Of a stretch of DNA of 64,000 nucleotides, positions 35,703 through 44,729 are shown one piece after another (position 1 is the stretch's first letter; the number at the start of each line of letters is the position of its first letter). The DNA comes from JAJZAM01 sp027391075 (GTDB lineage: Bacteria > Actinomycetota > Acidimicrobiia > Acidimicrobiales > Palsa-688), in assembly GCA_027391075.1 (NCBI GenBank), contig DAHYHI010000087.1, forward strand, positions 3,287 to 67,286, in the 5' to 3' direction. Position numbers and translations under genes: made by a program. Below the pieces are notes generated by a model that worked only from the letters and a program-made list of their open reading frames with translations, ran no database searches and had not been told where the DNA came from.

Positions 35703-35776
35703 TCGGGCGGGCGGGACTTGAACCCGCGACCCCCAGACCCCCAGTCTGGTGCGCTACCAAACTGCGCCACCGCCCG
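35703..35776 (-). tRNA. tRNA-Pro (GGG anticodon)
   Basis: On the minus strand a full cloverleaf folds: acceptor CGGGCGG with CCGCCCG and discriminator A, anticodon stem CCAGA/TCTGG around the loop CTGGGGG (anticodon GGG), and T arm GCGGG-TTCAAGT-CCCGC. CCA is not encoded. The gene stands alone between the nifU-like gene and the zinc-ribbon gene. Confidence 0.95.
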
Positions 35777-35814
35777 TGATGGCCTAGATGCTACTCGACC
35801 CAGCCGACCGCCCG

Positions 35815-36024
35815 TCAAACATGCTTGGGTAGCCACTCGATGAACCAGTACACCCTGTAGACCAAGTAGCCACTTAAGCCTACGAGCAGCAGCTTGAAAT
35901 GCCACGGGACTCCGCGCCCGGCAGCCTCCAGGTGAGCCCCGCACGTCGGGCAGTTGCCTCCCTCGGCGAGGCTCTTGGCGTTCCAGAAGTGACTGCAGTC
36001 CTCACACCACGGCAATGGTCTCAA
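35815..36024 (-). CDS. Small zinc-ribbon membrane protein
   Basis: This 69-residue protein is not a recognised family. It has a four-Cys ribbon (CEDC and CPTC) in the N-terminal half and one hydrophobic segment at about residues 46-62 (FKLLLVGLSGYLVYRVY). The likely start is a TTG overlapping the phosphatase stop (TTGA), with GGAGG just upstream. The frame extends upstream inside the phosphatase gene without support. It is coupled to the PP2C phosphatase, so a shared role in signalling at the membrane is possible. Confidence 0.65.
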   Translation of the reverse strand: MRPLPWCEDCSHFWNAKSLAEGGNCPTCGAHLEAAGRGVPWHFKLLLVGLSGYLVYRVYWFIEWLPKHV

Positions 36025-37112
36025 ACCCTCCGAACAGCCAGGATGGCGACGTCGTCGACGAGGGGCCCAGTGGCGAAGTCCCTGGCGGCTTCGAGCAGAT
36101 CCTTGCACAAAATCGCTGCATCCTGGCCTGGATCGCGTCGCAAGGCGGCTGCGATCCTGTCCTCCCCGAAGATCTGACCTCCCGAACGGGCCTCGGCAAG
36201 GCCGTCTGTGTACATCAAGATGACGTCGCCGACGAGCAAGGGGCGCTCCCTGGAGTAGAAGCTTCCGGCAGGGTCCAACGTGAGCAGCGGGCCGGTCGCT
36301 CTCAGCGCGTGGATCTCCGAGTCCTGCCACAACCAGGTCGCCGGGTGACCTGCCGAGGCGTGACGCAGGGTTCCTGCGGAAGGGTCGAGCACAACTACGC
36401 ACACCGACACGAGATCTTCTGGCCTCGAACCTATCGAAAGTGCCCGGTTCAACTCTTCCAGCGCCTGCGCCGGATCCCGGAACTGCCTGATGAACGTTCG
36501 GAGCAGGTACTTGACCTGGAAAGCTGTGATCGACGGGTCTATGCCGTGGCCTGCGACGTCCCCGATAACCACGGCGATTCGCCCTCCGGTGGTGGAGAAA
36601 ACGTCGTAGAAGTCTCCCGCCATCATTCCGCTGCCCGGCTCGTAGACCCGGCCTAGCTCGAAACCTTCGAACTGGGGTAGCGACTCCGGGGCGAGGCGGT
36701 CAGCCCAGCGCCGGGGAGCGAGCTGGTCTTGAGCGAGGACCTCCTCTGCGCGGCGTTCGAGCATGGCTCTCACCTCTGCTGTCCGGGCCTCGGCGAGGAA
36801 CCTCGGGGCGAAGCGGACAGTCATCGCCACGGGCAGGGCCACCGCGACGAACGGCACCGAGTACCACACCGACTTCGACTCGGCCCCGATACCGAGAGCT
36901 ACTGCCAGGACCGAGTACAAAAGTGTGGCGTGGAGGTCCTTGTCGAAGGCTGCTCGGGCGAGCTCGTGAGCTTCGCGACCGCTTGACGAGGCCGCCGTCT
37001 CGGCCTTTATCCGTCTAGCGGCCCTCGCCAGTCGCGCTGCCGCTCTACCCCACAAGGCCGCTGCCAGCACACACAGAAGCGCCGCGAGGGCCATCCAAGG
37101 CTTGGGAGGCAT
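36021..37112 (-). CDS. PP2C/SpoIIE-family serine phosphatase with membrane N-terminus
   Basis: The 363-residue protein has two or three hydrophobic segments in the first 100 residues (ALAALLCVLAAALWG; SVLAVALGIG; VPFVAVALPVAM) and a SpoIIE-like PP2C domain from about 130 to 360. Metal-binding and core motifs are SGMMAGDFYDVF, VVIGDVAGHGIDPS, LMYTDGLAEARS and DDVAILAVRR. Such phosphatases often act on anti-sigma antagonists such as RsbV/SpoIIAA; the substrate here is unknown. It follows der by 87 bp. Confidence 0.9.
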   Translation of the reverse strand: MPPKPWMALAALLCVLAAALWGRAAARLARAARRIKAETAASSSGREAHELARAAFDKDLHATLLYSVLAVALGIGAESKSVWYSVPFVAVALPVAMTVRFAPRFLAEARTAEVRAMLERRAEEVLAQDQLAPRRWADRLAPESLPQFEGFELGRVYEPGSGMMAGDFYDVFSTTGGRIAVVIGDVAGHGIDPSITAFQVKYLLRTFIRQFRDPAQALEELNRALSIGSRPEDLVSVCVVVLDPSAGTLRHASAGHPATWLWQDSEIHALRATGPLLTLDPAGSFYSRERPLLVGDVILMYTDGLAEARSGGQIFGEDRIAAALRRDPGQDAAILCKDLLEAARDFATGPLVDDVAILAVRRV

Positions 37113-37199
37113 AGGACTAGGCTAGTGGCATTCGGGGCCTCCAAGGTGCTTTCAGACCTGCCGGGCCCGTTCGGAGGGACGTCCAGGGCTACGGGCAGA

Positions 37200-38519
37200 C
37201 TACGAGCTGCGCCTCCTGACCCGGAAGACCAGCGGGGTTGGGCCGAAGTCGAAATGCTCTCGAAGGCGTCTTTCCAGATACCGAAGGTAGGGACCCGGCA
37301 CCGTCTTGGTAGCGAAGAGGGTGAACGTCGGGGGGTCCACCGTCCCTTGGGTCGCGTAGAGGACCCGTCCACCCGGCGAAGCGTGAGCCGCCTGGGCTGC
37401 GGCGATCACCCGGTTGAGGTCGGCGGTCGGGACCCGTTTAGCGGACGCCTCAATCGCGTTGCGCAAGGCGGGCAGGAGCTTGTGCACGCCAAGGCCGGTG
37501 AGCGCGCTCACGGTGAGAACTGGGGCGTAGGCGAGAAAGCCCAGACGGTCCGCCACTTCGAGTCGAAGGGCGGCCCTTGCGGTTGCGTCGAGAGCGTCCC
37601 ACTTGTTGAGCACGAGAACTACAGGTCCCCCTGCGGCGTCGACGCGCTCGGCTAGACGCTGATCCTGGCGGGTTATGCCCTCCGACGCGTCGAGGACGAG
37701 GACTGCGCAGCGGGCACGGTCAAGAGACTGAAGAGCCCTGACCATAGAGTAGTACTCGGCGCCAGCTGCTTCCTTGGCCCTCCGGCGCATACCGGCCGTG
37801 TCCACCAAGACGATGTCCCCGTCAGGAGTTGATATGAGGGTGTCGATGCTGTCTCTGGTCGTTCCAGCCATGTCATGGACGACTGAACGCTCGTCGCCGA
37901 TCAGGCGGTTGAACAGCGTCGACTTACCGACGTTCGGGCGGCCGACGATAGCAACCGCCGGAGCTCCGTCGCCGGCATCGGAACCGGCGGCATTCTCAGC
38001 GCTTAGGCCTGGCTGAGCGTCGTCCTCGGGTGGGAACTTGGAGACGACAGCGTCGAGGAGATCCCCAGTGCCCCGCCCGTGCAAGGCGCTCACCGGGTAG
38101 GGGTCGCCGAGGCCGATCTTGGTGAAGTCCCAGACGTCACTCTCCCGTCGGGAGGAGTCAACCTTGTTGACCACGACCAGCACCCGCTCGGCGCTGCGGC
38201 GCAGCAGTCCTGCGACTTTCGCATCGTCGTCGGTTATACCCACGGCAGAATCGACCACGAACAGCACCACGTCGGCGTCTCTGATCGCCTTCTCGGACTG
38301 GCGCGACACCTGCCTGTCCAAGCTCGACCCTGCAGTCAACCAACCTCCGGTGTCCACGATGGTAAACGAACGCCCGGCCCACTCTGCCGGAAGGAACTTG
38401 CGATCCCGGGTCACTCCGGGGTGCTCCTCGACGATCGCCTCTCGCTTGCCGACGACGCGGTTGACGAGGGTGCTTTTGCCGACGTTGGGACGCCCGACCA
38501 CGGCTACCAGAGGTTTCAC
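37200..38519 (-). CDS. der: Ribosome biogenesis GTPase Der (EngA)
   Basis: The 439-residue protein has two tandem GTPase domains. The first P-loop, GRPNVGKSTLVNR, is near the N-terminus; the second, GRPNVGKSTLFNR, lies near residue 185. Each has DTxG and NKxD motifs (DTAGMRRR, NKWD). A KH-like C-terminal domain follows. It is needed for 50S assembly. The GTG start overlaps the stop of the upstream DUF512 gene. The same frame is open to 38636, but no second start is supported. Confidence 0.95.
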   Translation of the reverse strand: MKPLVAVVGRPNVGKSTLVNRVVGKREAIVEEHPGVTRDRKFLPAEWAGRSFTIVDTGGWLTAGSSLDRQVSRQSEKAIRDADVVLFVVDSAVGITDDDAKVAGLLRRSAERVLVVVNKVDSSRRESDVWDFTKIGLGDPYPVSALHGRGTGDLLDAVVSKFPPEDDAQPGLSAENAAGSDAGDGAPAVAIVGRPNVGKSTLFNRLIGDERSVVHDMAGTTRDSIDTLISTPDGDIVLVDTAGMRRRAKEAAGAEYYSMVRALQSLDRARCAVLVLDASEGITRQDQRLAERVDAAGGPVVLVLNKWDALDATARAALRLEVADRLGFLAYAPVLTVSALTGLGVHKLLPALRNAIEASAKRVPTADLNRVIAAAQAAHASPGGRVLYATQGTVDPPTFTLFATKTVPGPYLRYLERRLREHFDFGPTPLVFRVRRRSS

Positions 38520-39922
38520 TTCGCAACTCCCTGCAGTGCTAGGCGCAGCGCCTCCCCGTCGGTCGCGACGACCTCTACTGGCCTCGGTAACTCTGCAACG
38601 CTGATCCCGTCCAAGAACACCCCGGCCGATAGGCACACGTCGGGAAGCAGGTAGCGCCGTCCCGGCGGAGAGCCGCTAAGGGCCCTGGCGACGTCAACTC
38701 CTGTCAGCAGGCCCGCAACGGCGATGTTGCCGCCGAAGTAGCTATTTGGGACGGCGATAACCTGCGCGTCTGGACGTACGGAGGCGACCAACGCTTCGAG
38801 CAGCCCGGCGGCGTACTCGCCGGTGATGACGCTCACCGGCGCTTGCGGCGCGTCGCCGCCCGATGCGGACAACGCTCGCGCAGGCCGGATCGCCACAGCC
38901 ACACCCGAAGCAGCCGACTGGGTCCTAGGAGCCCTGTAGCCGCTCGCCGGGGCTCCGTCCACCGAGGCGAAGAAGCCGCCCGGACGCGGACCGTCGACCC
39001 CGGCCATCCCGAAAAAGCGAGCCTCGAAGAGCCGGACGAGACCGACCCCGTTCTCGTGCTGGGCGACGTCACCGTATGCCTCCAGGGGCGGCAGGTTACG
39101 TCCCGCTTGGAGGTAGAACTCGTCCGAGGCGTAAACCATCGAATGACCTACCGCGCTCTCGAAGTAACCCTGCCAATCCTCGACCGTGTCGACGACAGCA
39201 CCGGCCTCGGCGGGGCTGTGAGCCCGCATCGACTGCTCGACATTCCATCGACTTACGCCGAGAGGAACGCACGCCACGCTGGCCATCTCCGGGTATAGGT
39301 CCATTATGTCAGCGAATGTGGATTCGAGGACCGCGCCGTCGTTGACACCCGGGCAGACAACCACCTGACCGTGGACCGAAACGCCGTTGTCCAGCAGCGC
39401 CCGAAGCCAGCGAAGGCTCGTCGCTCCCCGACGGTTACGTAGCATCGATGCCCTCACGTCGGGGTCGGTGGCATGGATGCTCACCCAAAGCGGGGAGAGA
39501 CCCTGCTCGACCACGCGCTCCAAGTCGAGCTCGTTGAACCGGGTGAGTGTGGTGAAGTTTCCATACAGAAACGACAGGCGGTAATCGTCGTCTCGAACGT
39601 AGAGACTCTTGCGCATTCCCTTGGGAAGCTGGTGGATGAAGCAGAACGCGCAGTGGTTGTCGCAGGTCCGCACCCGGTCGAACAGCGCCGAGTCGACCTG
39701 CATGCCAAGCGGCTCGCCTGCGTCGCGTTCGATGTTGACGGACATCTCTACGCCTCCCCTTCGCAGTTCTATCTCGAAGGCCTCCTGGTCGGCCAGAAGC
39801 TGGTACTCGATGACGTCGCGCGGCACCTGCCCGTCCATCGACACGATCTGATCGCCGGGAACGAGGCCGGCTCTCGCAGCGGGCGACCCAGGGTTTACCG
39901 CGACCACGGCAGGCAGAGACAT
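38516..39922 (-). CDS. PDZ plus radical-SAM-like DUF512 protein
   Basis: The 468-residue protein starts with a PDZ-like domain (VVAVNPGSPAARAGLVPGDQIVSMDG). A Cys motif C-x3-C-x2-C in CDNHCAFCF follows, as in radical SAM enzymes, with IHQLPKGMRKSLYVRDDD and later a DUF512 domain. This matches a conserved bacterial family of unknown function that often neighbours der. The ATG at 39922 is used; the frame is open to 40018. Its stop overlaps the der start. The substrate is unknown. Confidence 0.85.
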   Translation of the reverse strand: MSLPAVVAVNPGSPAARAGLVPGDQIVSMDGQVPRDVIEYQLLADQEAFEIELRRGGVEMSVNIERDAGEPLGMQVDSALFDRVRTCDNHCAFCFIHQLPKGMRKSLYVRDDDYRLSFLYGNFTTLTRFNELDLERVVEQGLSPLWVSIHATDPDVRASMLRNRRGATSLRWLRALLDNGVSVHGQVVVCPGVNDGAVLESTFADIMDLYPEMASVACVPLGVSRWNVEQSMRAHSPAEAGAVVDTVEDWQGYFESAVGHSMVYASDEFYLQAGRNLPPLEAYGDVAQHENGVGLVRLFEARFFGMAGVDGPRPGGFFASVDGAPASGYRAPRTQSAASGVAVAIRPARALSASGGDAPQAPVSVITGEYAAGLLEALVASVRPDAQVIAVPNSYFGGNIAVAGLLTGVDVARALSGSPPGRRYLLPDVCLSAGVFLDGISVAELPRPVEVVATDGEALRLALQGVAK

Positions 39923-39947
39923 AGCCCAAACACGGTACTCTGCGCTG

Positions 39948-40991
39948 GTGGAGAGAGTTGAGCGGGTGCTTCTGGCCTGGCCGAGAGGGTTCTGCGCAGG
40001 CGTCGAAATGGCAATCAAGTCGCTTGCGTGGATGACGACGCTCTTCGAGCCGCCCGTCTACTGCTTTCACGAGATCGTCCACAACGACCTCGTCGTCGAG
40101 CGTTTCAAGGCCGCCGGCGTCCGCTTCGTGGAGAGCCTCGACGACGTGCCGCCCGGCGCCCCGCTGATGCTTTCAGCCCACGGGTCGCCCCCCGACTTGG
40201 TCGAAGCCGCCCGCCAACGCGGGGGCGTCGTAGTTAACGCCGTGTGTCCCCTGGTAAAGAAAGTGCACCACGAGGTCAAAGTGCGCGCATCTAAGGGCTA
40301 CAGCATCGTCTACGTGGGGCACGAAGGCCATCAGGAGGCTGTTGGCACCGAGGCGGTAGCTCCCCAGGCCGTGAGACGCATAGAGAGCGTGGAGGAGCTT
40401 GCGGCTCTGCCCGACCCGGACGGGCAGGTGGCGTTCCTCGCTCAGACCACGCTGGCTTTAGACGAGTGGAAGGCCATCGCCGACGCTGCGAAGCGGCGAT
40501 GGCCGGATCTTTGGATGCCAGGTACTTCGGATCTGTGTTTCGCCACAACTAACCGCCAGGCTGCCCTGAAGGCGATCGCCGGTCGCTGCGACGCCATCGT
40601 GGTCGTCGGATCACGCACGTCTTCGAACACGCTGGCTCTGGTACGCACAGCTGAGAGCGCCGGATGCCCGACAGTGTTGCGTGTCGACGACCCCTCCGAG
40701 TTACCTGACAGCTTGCAGGGAACCGTCGGCGTGATCGCCGGGGCTTCCGCGCCCGAGGAGGTGGTGGAGGCGATAGTCGCACGTCTCGACCCTCGCGAAG
40801 GCACCGAGGAGGTGCGCGACACCGACGAAGACGAGTACTTCCCCCTGCCACGCGAACTTCGCGAAGGCTTACGTCGACTGGGAGCGCTCAGCGCTCTCGC
40901 CGGCCTCGCCCCTGACGCCACCTCGCTGGCCGGCGTCGACGACAGGGCCATGTCCGCAGCGACGGCCCTCGCCAGACTGTCCGCCGGCTAG
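39948..40991 (+). CDS. ispH: 4-hydroxy-3-methylbut-2-enyl diphosphate reductase
   Basis: IspH makes IPP and DMAPP in the last step of the MEP isoprenoid pathway with a [4Fe-4S] cluster. The three ligating Cys are in PRGFCAGV, NAVCPLVKKVH and SDLCFATTNRQ. The catalytic His motifs EIVHN and GHEGHQEA and the substrate-binding SRTSSNTLAL are intact. It has 347 residues. A GTG at 39966 is an alternative start. It is divergent from the DUF512 gene, with only 25 bp between them. Confidence 0.95.
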   Translation: MERVERVLLAWPRGFCAGVEMAIKSLAWMTTLFEPPVYCFHEIVHNDLVVERFKAAGVRFVESLDDVPPGAPLMLSAHGSPPDLVEAARQRGGVVVNAVCPLVKKVHHEVKVRASKGYSIVYVGHEGHQEAVGTEAVAPQAVRRIESVEELAALPDPDGQVAFLAQTTLALDEWKAIADAAKRRWPDLWMPGTSDLCFATTNRQAALKAIAGRCDAIVVVGSRTSSNTLALVRTAESAGCPTVLRVDDPSELPDSLQGTVGVIAGASAPEEVVEAIVARLDPREGTEEVRDTDEDEYFPLPRELREGLRRLGALSALAGLAPDATSLAGVDDRAMSAATALARLSAG

Positions 40992-41046
40992 GCCCAGCCG
41001 ATCACGTCTATCCGGGTCGAGGACCGCCGTAGGAGTCGGCTAGATC

Positions 41047-41703
41047 TCACCCTCGGCCGGAGCGGATGAGCGCCTCGTCGAAGCACTCTTGAAGGCGTTC
41101 GGCGAGCTGCGCTGTCAGTTCTGATACGGCGCGCCGCGATACGCGTCCGGATGCTCCGGCCGGCGGCGGGAAGATGGGATCTCCTACCACCATCACGACT
41201 TTCACCGGGTGCACGGTGCGGCTTCCTTTGGGCATCGCCCATTCACTCCCGCCGATACCAACAGGTACGATCGGAACCCCGGCCCGTGCCGCCACGAACG
41301 CCGCGCCCTCGAAAAGCGGGTGCAAGCGAAGCCCGCTGCGGCGCGTGCCTTCGGGGAACAGCACCACCGGCTCCCCGGAGCGCAAAGCATCTTCGCTTGA
41401 GCGCAGAGCTTCACGGTCCGGTGCGCCGCGGTGGACTGGGAACGCTCCGAGGGAGCTGAAGAGCGCTCCCGTCCAGCGGTACTTCCACAGGCTGTCCTTG
41501 CCCATGAAGCGGATACGACGGTGCGTGAGGCATCCCGCGAGGAGAGTGTCGACGTTGGAACGATGAACCGGGGCTATGACGTAAGCGCCACTGGCCGGCA
41601 GCTTCTCTTTGCCGACCACCTGAACGCGCCAGACAAGCCGGCAGACGACCTCGACGACGCCGCGAGCGAATGCGTACCAGGCCAGTTCGACCTTATGCTT
41701 CAT
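41047..41703 (-). CDS. plsC: 1-acyl-sn-glycerol-3-phosphate acyltransferase
   Basis: The 218-residue PlsC acylates lysophosphatidic acid. Block I HRSNVDTL contains the HX4D catalytic dyad, and block III FPEGTRR is intact. It starts within the end of cmk (overlap of 11 bp). This cmk-plsC pairing is common in actinobacteria and clostridia. Confidence 0.92.
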   Translation of the reverse strand: MKHKVELAWYAFARGVVEVVCRLVWRVQVVGKEKLPASGAYVIAPVHRSNVDTLLAGCLTHRRIRFMGKDSLWKYRWTGALFSSLGAFPVHRGAPDREALRSSEDALRSGEPVVLFPEGTRRSGLRLHPLFEGAAFVAARAGVPIVPVGIGGSEWAMPKGSRTVHPVKVVMVVGDPIFPPPAGASGRVSRRAVSELTAQLAERLQECFDEALIRSGRG

Positions 41704-42361
41704 CTGGCTCTCCCCATATCGCTGCGGCGATCTCGAGGACCTTCTCCACGACGTTCTCGCTGGTGAGGGCCGTGGTGTCTATGACGACGGCGTCCCGGGC
41801 TGCGGCTAACGGCGAAGCCGCCCGGGTCGAGTCCGCTCGGTCGCGCCGGACCATGTCGGCTGCGACCTCGTTGTACTCCCTGTCCAGCATCTCCCTGCTG
41901 CGCCGCTCCGCGCGTGCCGTCTCGCTTGCAGTGAGGAACACTTTCACCTCGGCGGCGGGGAACACAACCGTAGCTATGTCACGTCCCTCCATCACCACGC
42001 CGGTTCTGCCGGCCGCCCACTCGCGCTGGCGGAGGACCATCTCCGAGCGCACCTGTGGGTGCGCTGCGACAGCCGACACTGCACGCGTCACCTCCGGACC
42101 TCTTATTTCTATGGTCGCGTCGGCCCCGTTGACCAGCACCCGGTCGGTGACCTCAAGCTGCATCTGTCTGGCGATCTCGCCGATCCTGACGGCGTCGTGT
42201 GGGTCCACTCCCCGCCGGATCGCCTCGAAGGCGACCGCCCTGTACATTGCTCCGGTGTCGAGGTAGTCGAAACCCAGCCGGGCTGCGACAGCCCGCGCAA
42301 CCGTAGACTTTCCCGAGCCCGCCGGGCCATCCAACGCGACTACTCTCAGCGCGCCCGGCAT
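41693..42361 (-). CDS. cmk: Cytidylate kinase
   Basis: The 222-residue enzyme phosphorylates CMP and dCMP. The P-loop is DGPAGSGKSTVA at about residue 10, followed by GFDYLDTGAMYRAVA. MEGRDIATVVFP and the CMP-binding region are present. The ATG at 42361 overlaps the aroA stop by 16 bp and matches the family start; the frame continues to 42406 without need. Confidence 0.95.
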   Translation of the reverse strand: MPGALRVVALDGPAGSGKSTVARAVAARLGFDYLDTGAMYRAVAFEAIRRGVDPHDAVRIGEIARQMQLEVTDRVLVNGADATIEIRGPEVTRAVSAVAAHPQVRSEMVLRQREWAAGRTGVVMEGRDIATVVFPAAEVKVFLTASETARAERRSREMLDREYNEVAADMVRRDRADSTRAASPLAAARDAVVIDTTALTSENVVEKVLEIAAAIWGEPDEA

Positions 42362-43656
42362 CTGGCCATGTCCTCCTCGAAACTCGGGTAGCTCGTCCGG
42401 ACGCACTCCCAGCCTTGGATTGTGACCGGCTCCGACGCCGCCAGGCCCACCACGGCCATCGACATGGCAACCCGATGGTCGCCGACAGAGTCGACCGTCC
42501 CACCCCGGGCGGGCCGGCCAGACGAACCTTGCACCACCAGACCGTCGGGCATGCCTTCAGCTTCGAAGCCCACCGAGCGCAGCGCCCCAACCGTCGAGGA
42601 CACCCGGTCGCTCTCCTTGTGACGCAACTCGGCAGCATCGGCGAACGTGGTGGTACCCGAAGCGACCGCCGCCGCCACCGCGAGCACCGGGATCTCATCG
42701 ATCAGACCGGGCACCTCGTCGCCTCCAACCGTCGTCGCTCGCAGCGGCCCGTAACTGGCGTGAAGATCCCCGACAGCGCTTTCGGAGTCGTAGTCGACGA
42801 CCTCGACGTGAGCGCCCATGCGCCTCAGCACGTCGACGAACCCGGCACGTCCCGGGCCTAGGTAGACCTTCTCGACGGTGACCTCGCTGCCCGGCGTGAC
42901 GCACGCCGCGACAACCCAGAACGCCGCTTGTGACGGGTCGCCGGGCACGTGAAAGTCCCAGGGGTGCAACCTAGAAGGTCGGACCGTGACGTGGCCGCGC
43001 CCGACCACCACCTCCGCGCCCCACAGCGGCAGCATCTCCTCGGTGTGAGCCCTCGTCGGCTGGCCTTCGCGCACTGTCGTCTCTCCCTCCGCTGAGAGTC
43101 CCGCCAGGAGGACAGCCCCTTTCACTTGAGCGCTCGGGACTGGGACGGTGTAGTCGATACCGTGAAGGTCGCCTCCCCTCACGACCAGGGGAGGTAGCGT
43201 GGCCTGACACCTTGCGTCGAGCATGGCTCCCATCTCGCGCAGCGGTTCCACCACCCGGCCCATCGGACGTTTCGCTATGGACTCGTCGCCGACGAGGACG
43301 GTCAGCGCGTCCATCGAAGCGGACCAACCCGACAGCAGGCGAATAGACGTCCCCGAGTTACCGACGTCTATGACCGTTTCCGCTTCACGTCGCCCTCCGC
43401 CGGTGACGTTCCACGCGCCGGGAGCGCCCGCTGGTTGCACCGGCACCCCGAACGCCTCAAGCGCTCGGCGGGTGGCGGCTACGTCCAAGCCAGACGAAAG
43501 CCCGGTTATACGCGACGTGCCGTGCGCCAAGCCGGCCATGAGGACGGCCCGGTGCGAGATCGACTTGTCGCCGGGCACCTGCATCACTCCCGACAGTGGC
43601 TTTCCGTGAGAGTCGACGGTCAGTGAGCTCAAGCTCCGACCTGCCTGTAGGAACAC
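42346..43656 (-). CDS. aroA: 3-phosphoshikimate 1-carboxyvinyltransferase (EPSP synthase)
   Basis: The 436-residue enzyme has PGDKSISHRAVLMAGLA at the N-terminus, GNSGTSIRLLSG, the PEP-binding RRALEAFGV region, and the C-terminal signatures ELRHKESDRV and GDHRVAMSMAV. It catalyses the sixth step of the shikimate pathway. The GTG at 43656 has AGAGGG upstream and overlaps tyrA by 28 bp; a TTG at 43632 overlaps the tyrA stop. The aroA-cmk order is widely conserved. Confidence 0.95.
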   Translation of the reverse strand: MFLQAGRSLSSLTVDSHGKPLSGVMQVPGDKSISHRAVLMAGLAHGTSRITGLSSGLDVAATRRALEAFGVPVQPAGAPGAWNVTGGGRREAETVIDVGNSGTSIRLLSGWSASMDALTVLVGDESIAKRPMGRVVEPLREMGAMLDARCQATLPPLVVRGGDLHGIDYTVPVPSAQVKGAVLLAGLSAEGETTVREGQPTRAHTEEMLPLWGAEVVVGRGHVTVRPSRLHPWDFHVPGDPSQAAFWVVAACVTPGSEVTVEKVYLGPGRAGFVDVLRRMGAHVEVVDYDSESAVGDLHASYGPLRATTVGGDEVPGLIDEIPVLAVAAAVASGTTTFADAAELRHKESDRVSSTVGALRSVGFEAEGMPDGLVVQGSSGRPARGGTVDSVGDHRVAMSMAVVGLAASEPVTIQGWECVRTSYPSFEEDMARCRAR

Positions 43657-44729
43657 TGGAACCCTCTCGACGCCAGCGCCACACGAACCGAGTCGAGGGG
43701 GAGGCTGTCTATCACCATGACAAGGACCCCTCGGTCGCCTTCCGCGCTGTGGGCTATCTCCAAATCCCAGATGTTGACTCCCATCTCGCCGAGCAGCGTC
43801 GTGACCTCGGCGAGCACCCCGGGACGGTCCGAAACGACGACCCGCACCTCTACGAGCCTCTCGGACTGCACCACACGACCGGGAAGATTCACCCTGGCCT
43901 CGCGTGCTGATTCGAGCATCTCGACCAGTCCCGAGCGATTCCCGCCTGCGACGAGATCCCTTACGCGCCCGAGGGAATCTCGCAGGCGGTCGATCACCTC
44001 AAGGATTGCATCTTGGTTCTCGGCGCAGATATCGGGCCAGATCGCCGAACCGCCGGCCGCTATTCGGGTCATATCCCGGAAGCCTCCAGCAGCGAGGCGC
44101 AGAAGCGTGGAGTGCTCGTCGGCTGAGACAGCGGCAAGGTTCATAAGCGTCGCCGCTGTCAGGTGAGGCACGTGGGAGACCATCGCAACCAGTTGGTCGT
44201 GACGCCAGGGGTCTAACTCCACGACGCTAGCCCCTAGGGAAGCAATGACGGCACGCACGGCAGCAAACGCCACCGGGTCCGTGCCGGACCCGGGCGTCAG
44301 CACCCAAGTGGCTCCGACGAACATGCCCGCGTCGGACCCGTCAACGCCCTCCTGCTCGGAGCCCGCCATGGGGTGGCCTCCGACGAAGCGGGGGCAGGCG
44401 ACCTTCTCGGCTATCACCCGCTTCACACTCGCTACGTCGGTGACCACGGCCGTTGGGTAGGCGTCGAGCGCGTCGAGCGCGACGTCAGGTACCGACGACG
44501 GGGGCACAGCCACGAAGACGATCTCTGCGTTCGCGTCGCTCCCGGCACTATCGGCTGATCCGATCTCCACGGCCCTGGCCGTCCGAGCTTCGTCTACGTC
44601 GGACATGGTCACGTGCCACCCGCTGGCGCGCAGACCCGCGCCGATCGAACCGCCGATCAGGCCTGCTCCTATCACCTGCGCAAACTTCGGGGTGTGCTCG
44701 CCGTCGGCCACGGCGCCGAAGGATACCAC
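43629..44729 (-). CDS. tyrA: Prephenate dehydrogenase with ACT domain
   Basis: The 366-residue enzyme has an N-terminal NAD-binding motif (VIGAGLIGGSIGAGLRASG) and a middle helical catalytic domain (GGHPMAGSEQEGVD). A C-terminal ACT domain at about residues 290-360 (VVVSDRPGVLAEVTTLLGEMGVNI) would sense tyrosine. It converts prephenate to 4-hydroxyphenylpyruvate. It overlaps the rluB stop by one base. Confidence 0.94.
   Translation of the reverse strand: MVSFGAVADGEHTPKFAQVIGAGLIGGSIGAGLRASGWHVTMSDVDEARTARAVEIGSADSAGSDANAEIVFVAVPPSSVPDVALDALDAYPTAVVTDVASVKRVIAEKVACPRFVGGHPMAGSEQEGVDGSDAGMFVGATWVLTPGSGTDPVAFAAVRAVIASLGASVVELDPWRHDQLVAMVSHVPHLTAATLMNLAAVSADEHSTLLRLAAGGFRDMTRIAAGGSAIWPDICAENQDAILEVIDRLRDSLGRVRDLVAGGNRSGLVEMLESAREARVNLPGRVVQSERLVEVRVVVSDRPGVLAEVTTLLGEMGVNIWDLEIAHSAEGDRGVLVMVIDSLPLDSVRVALASRGFQCSYRQVGA

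Noticed and set aside
36025..36402. Upstream extension of the zinc-ribbon gene to 195 residues
   Set aside because: The added part is an Arg-rich shadow of the phosphatase gene, and only the last 69 residues have protein-like features.
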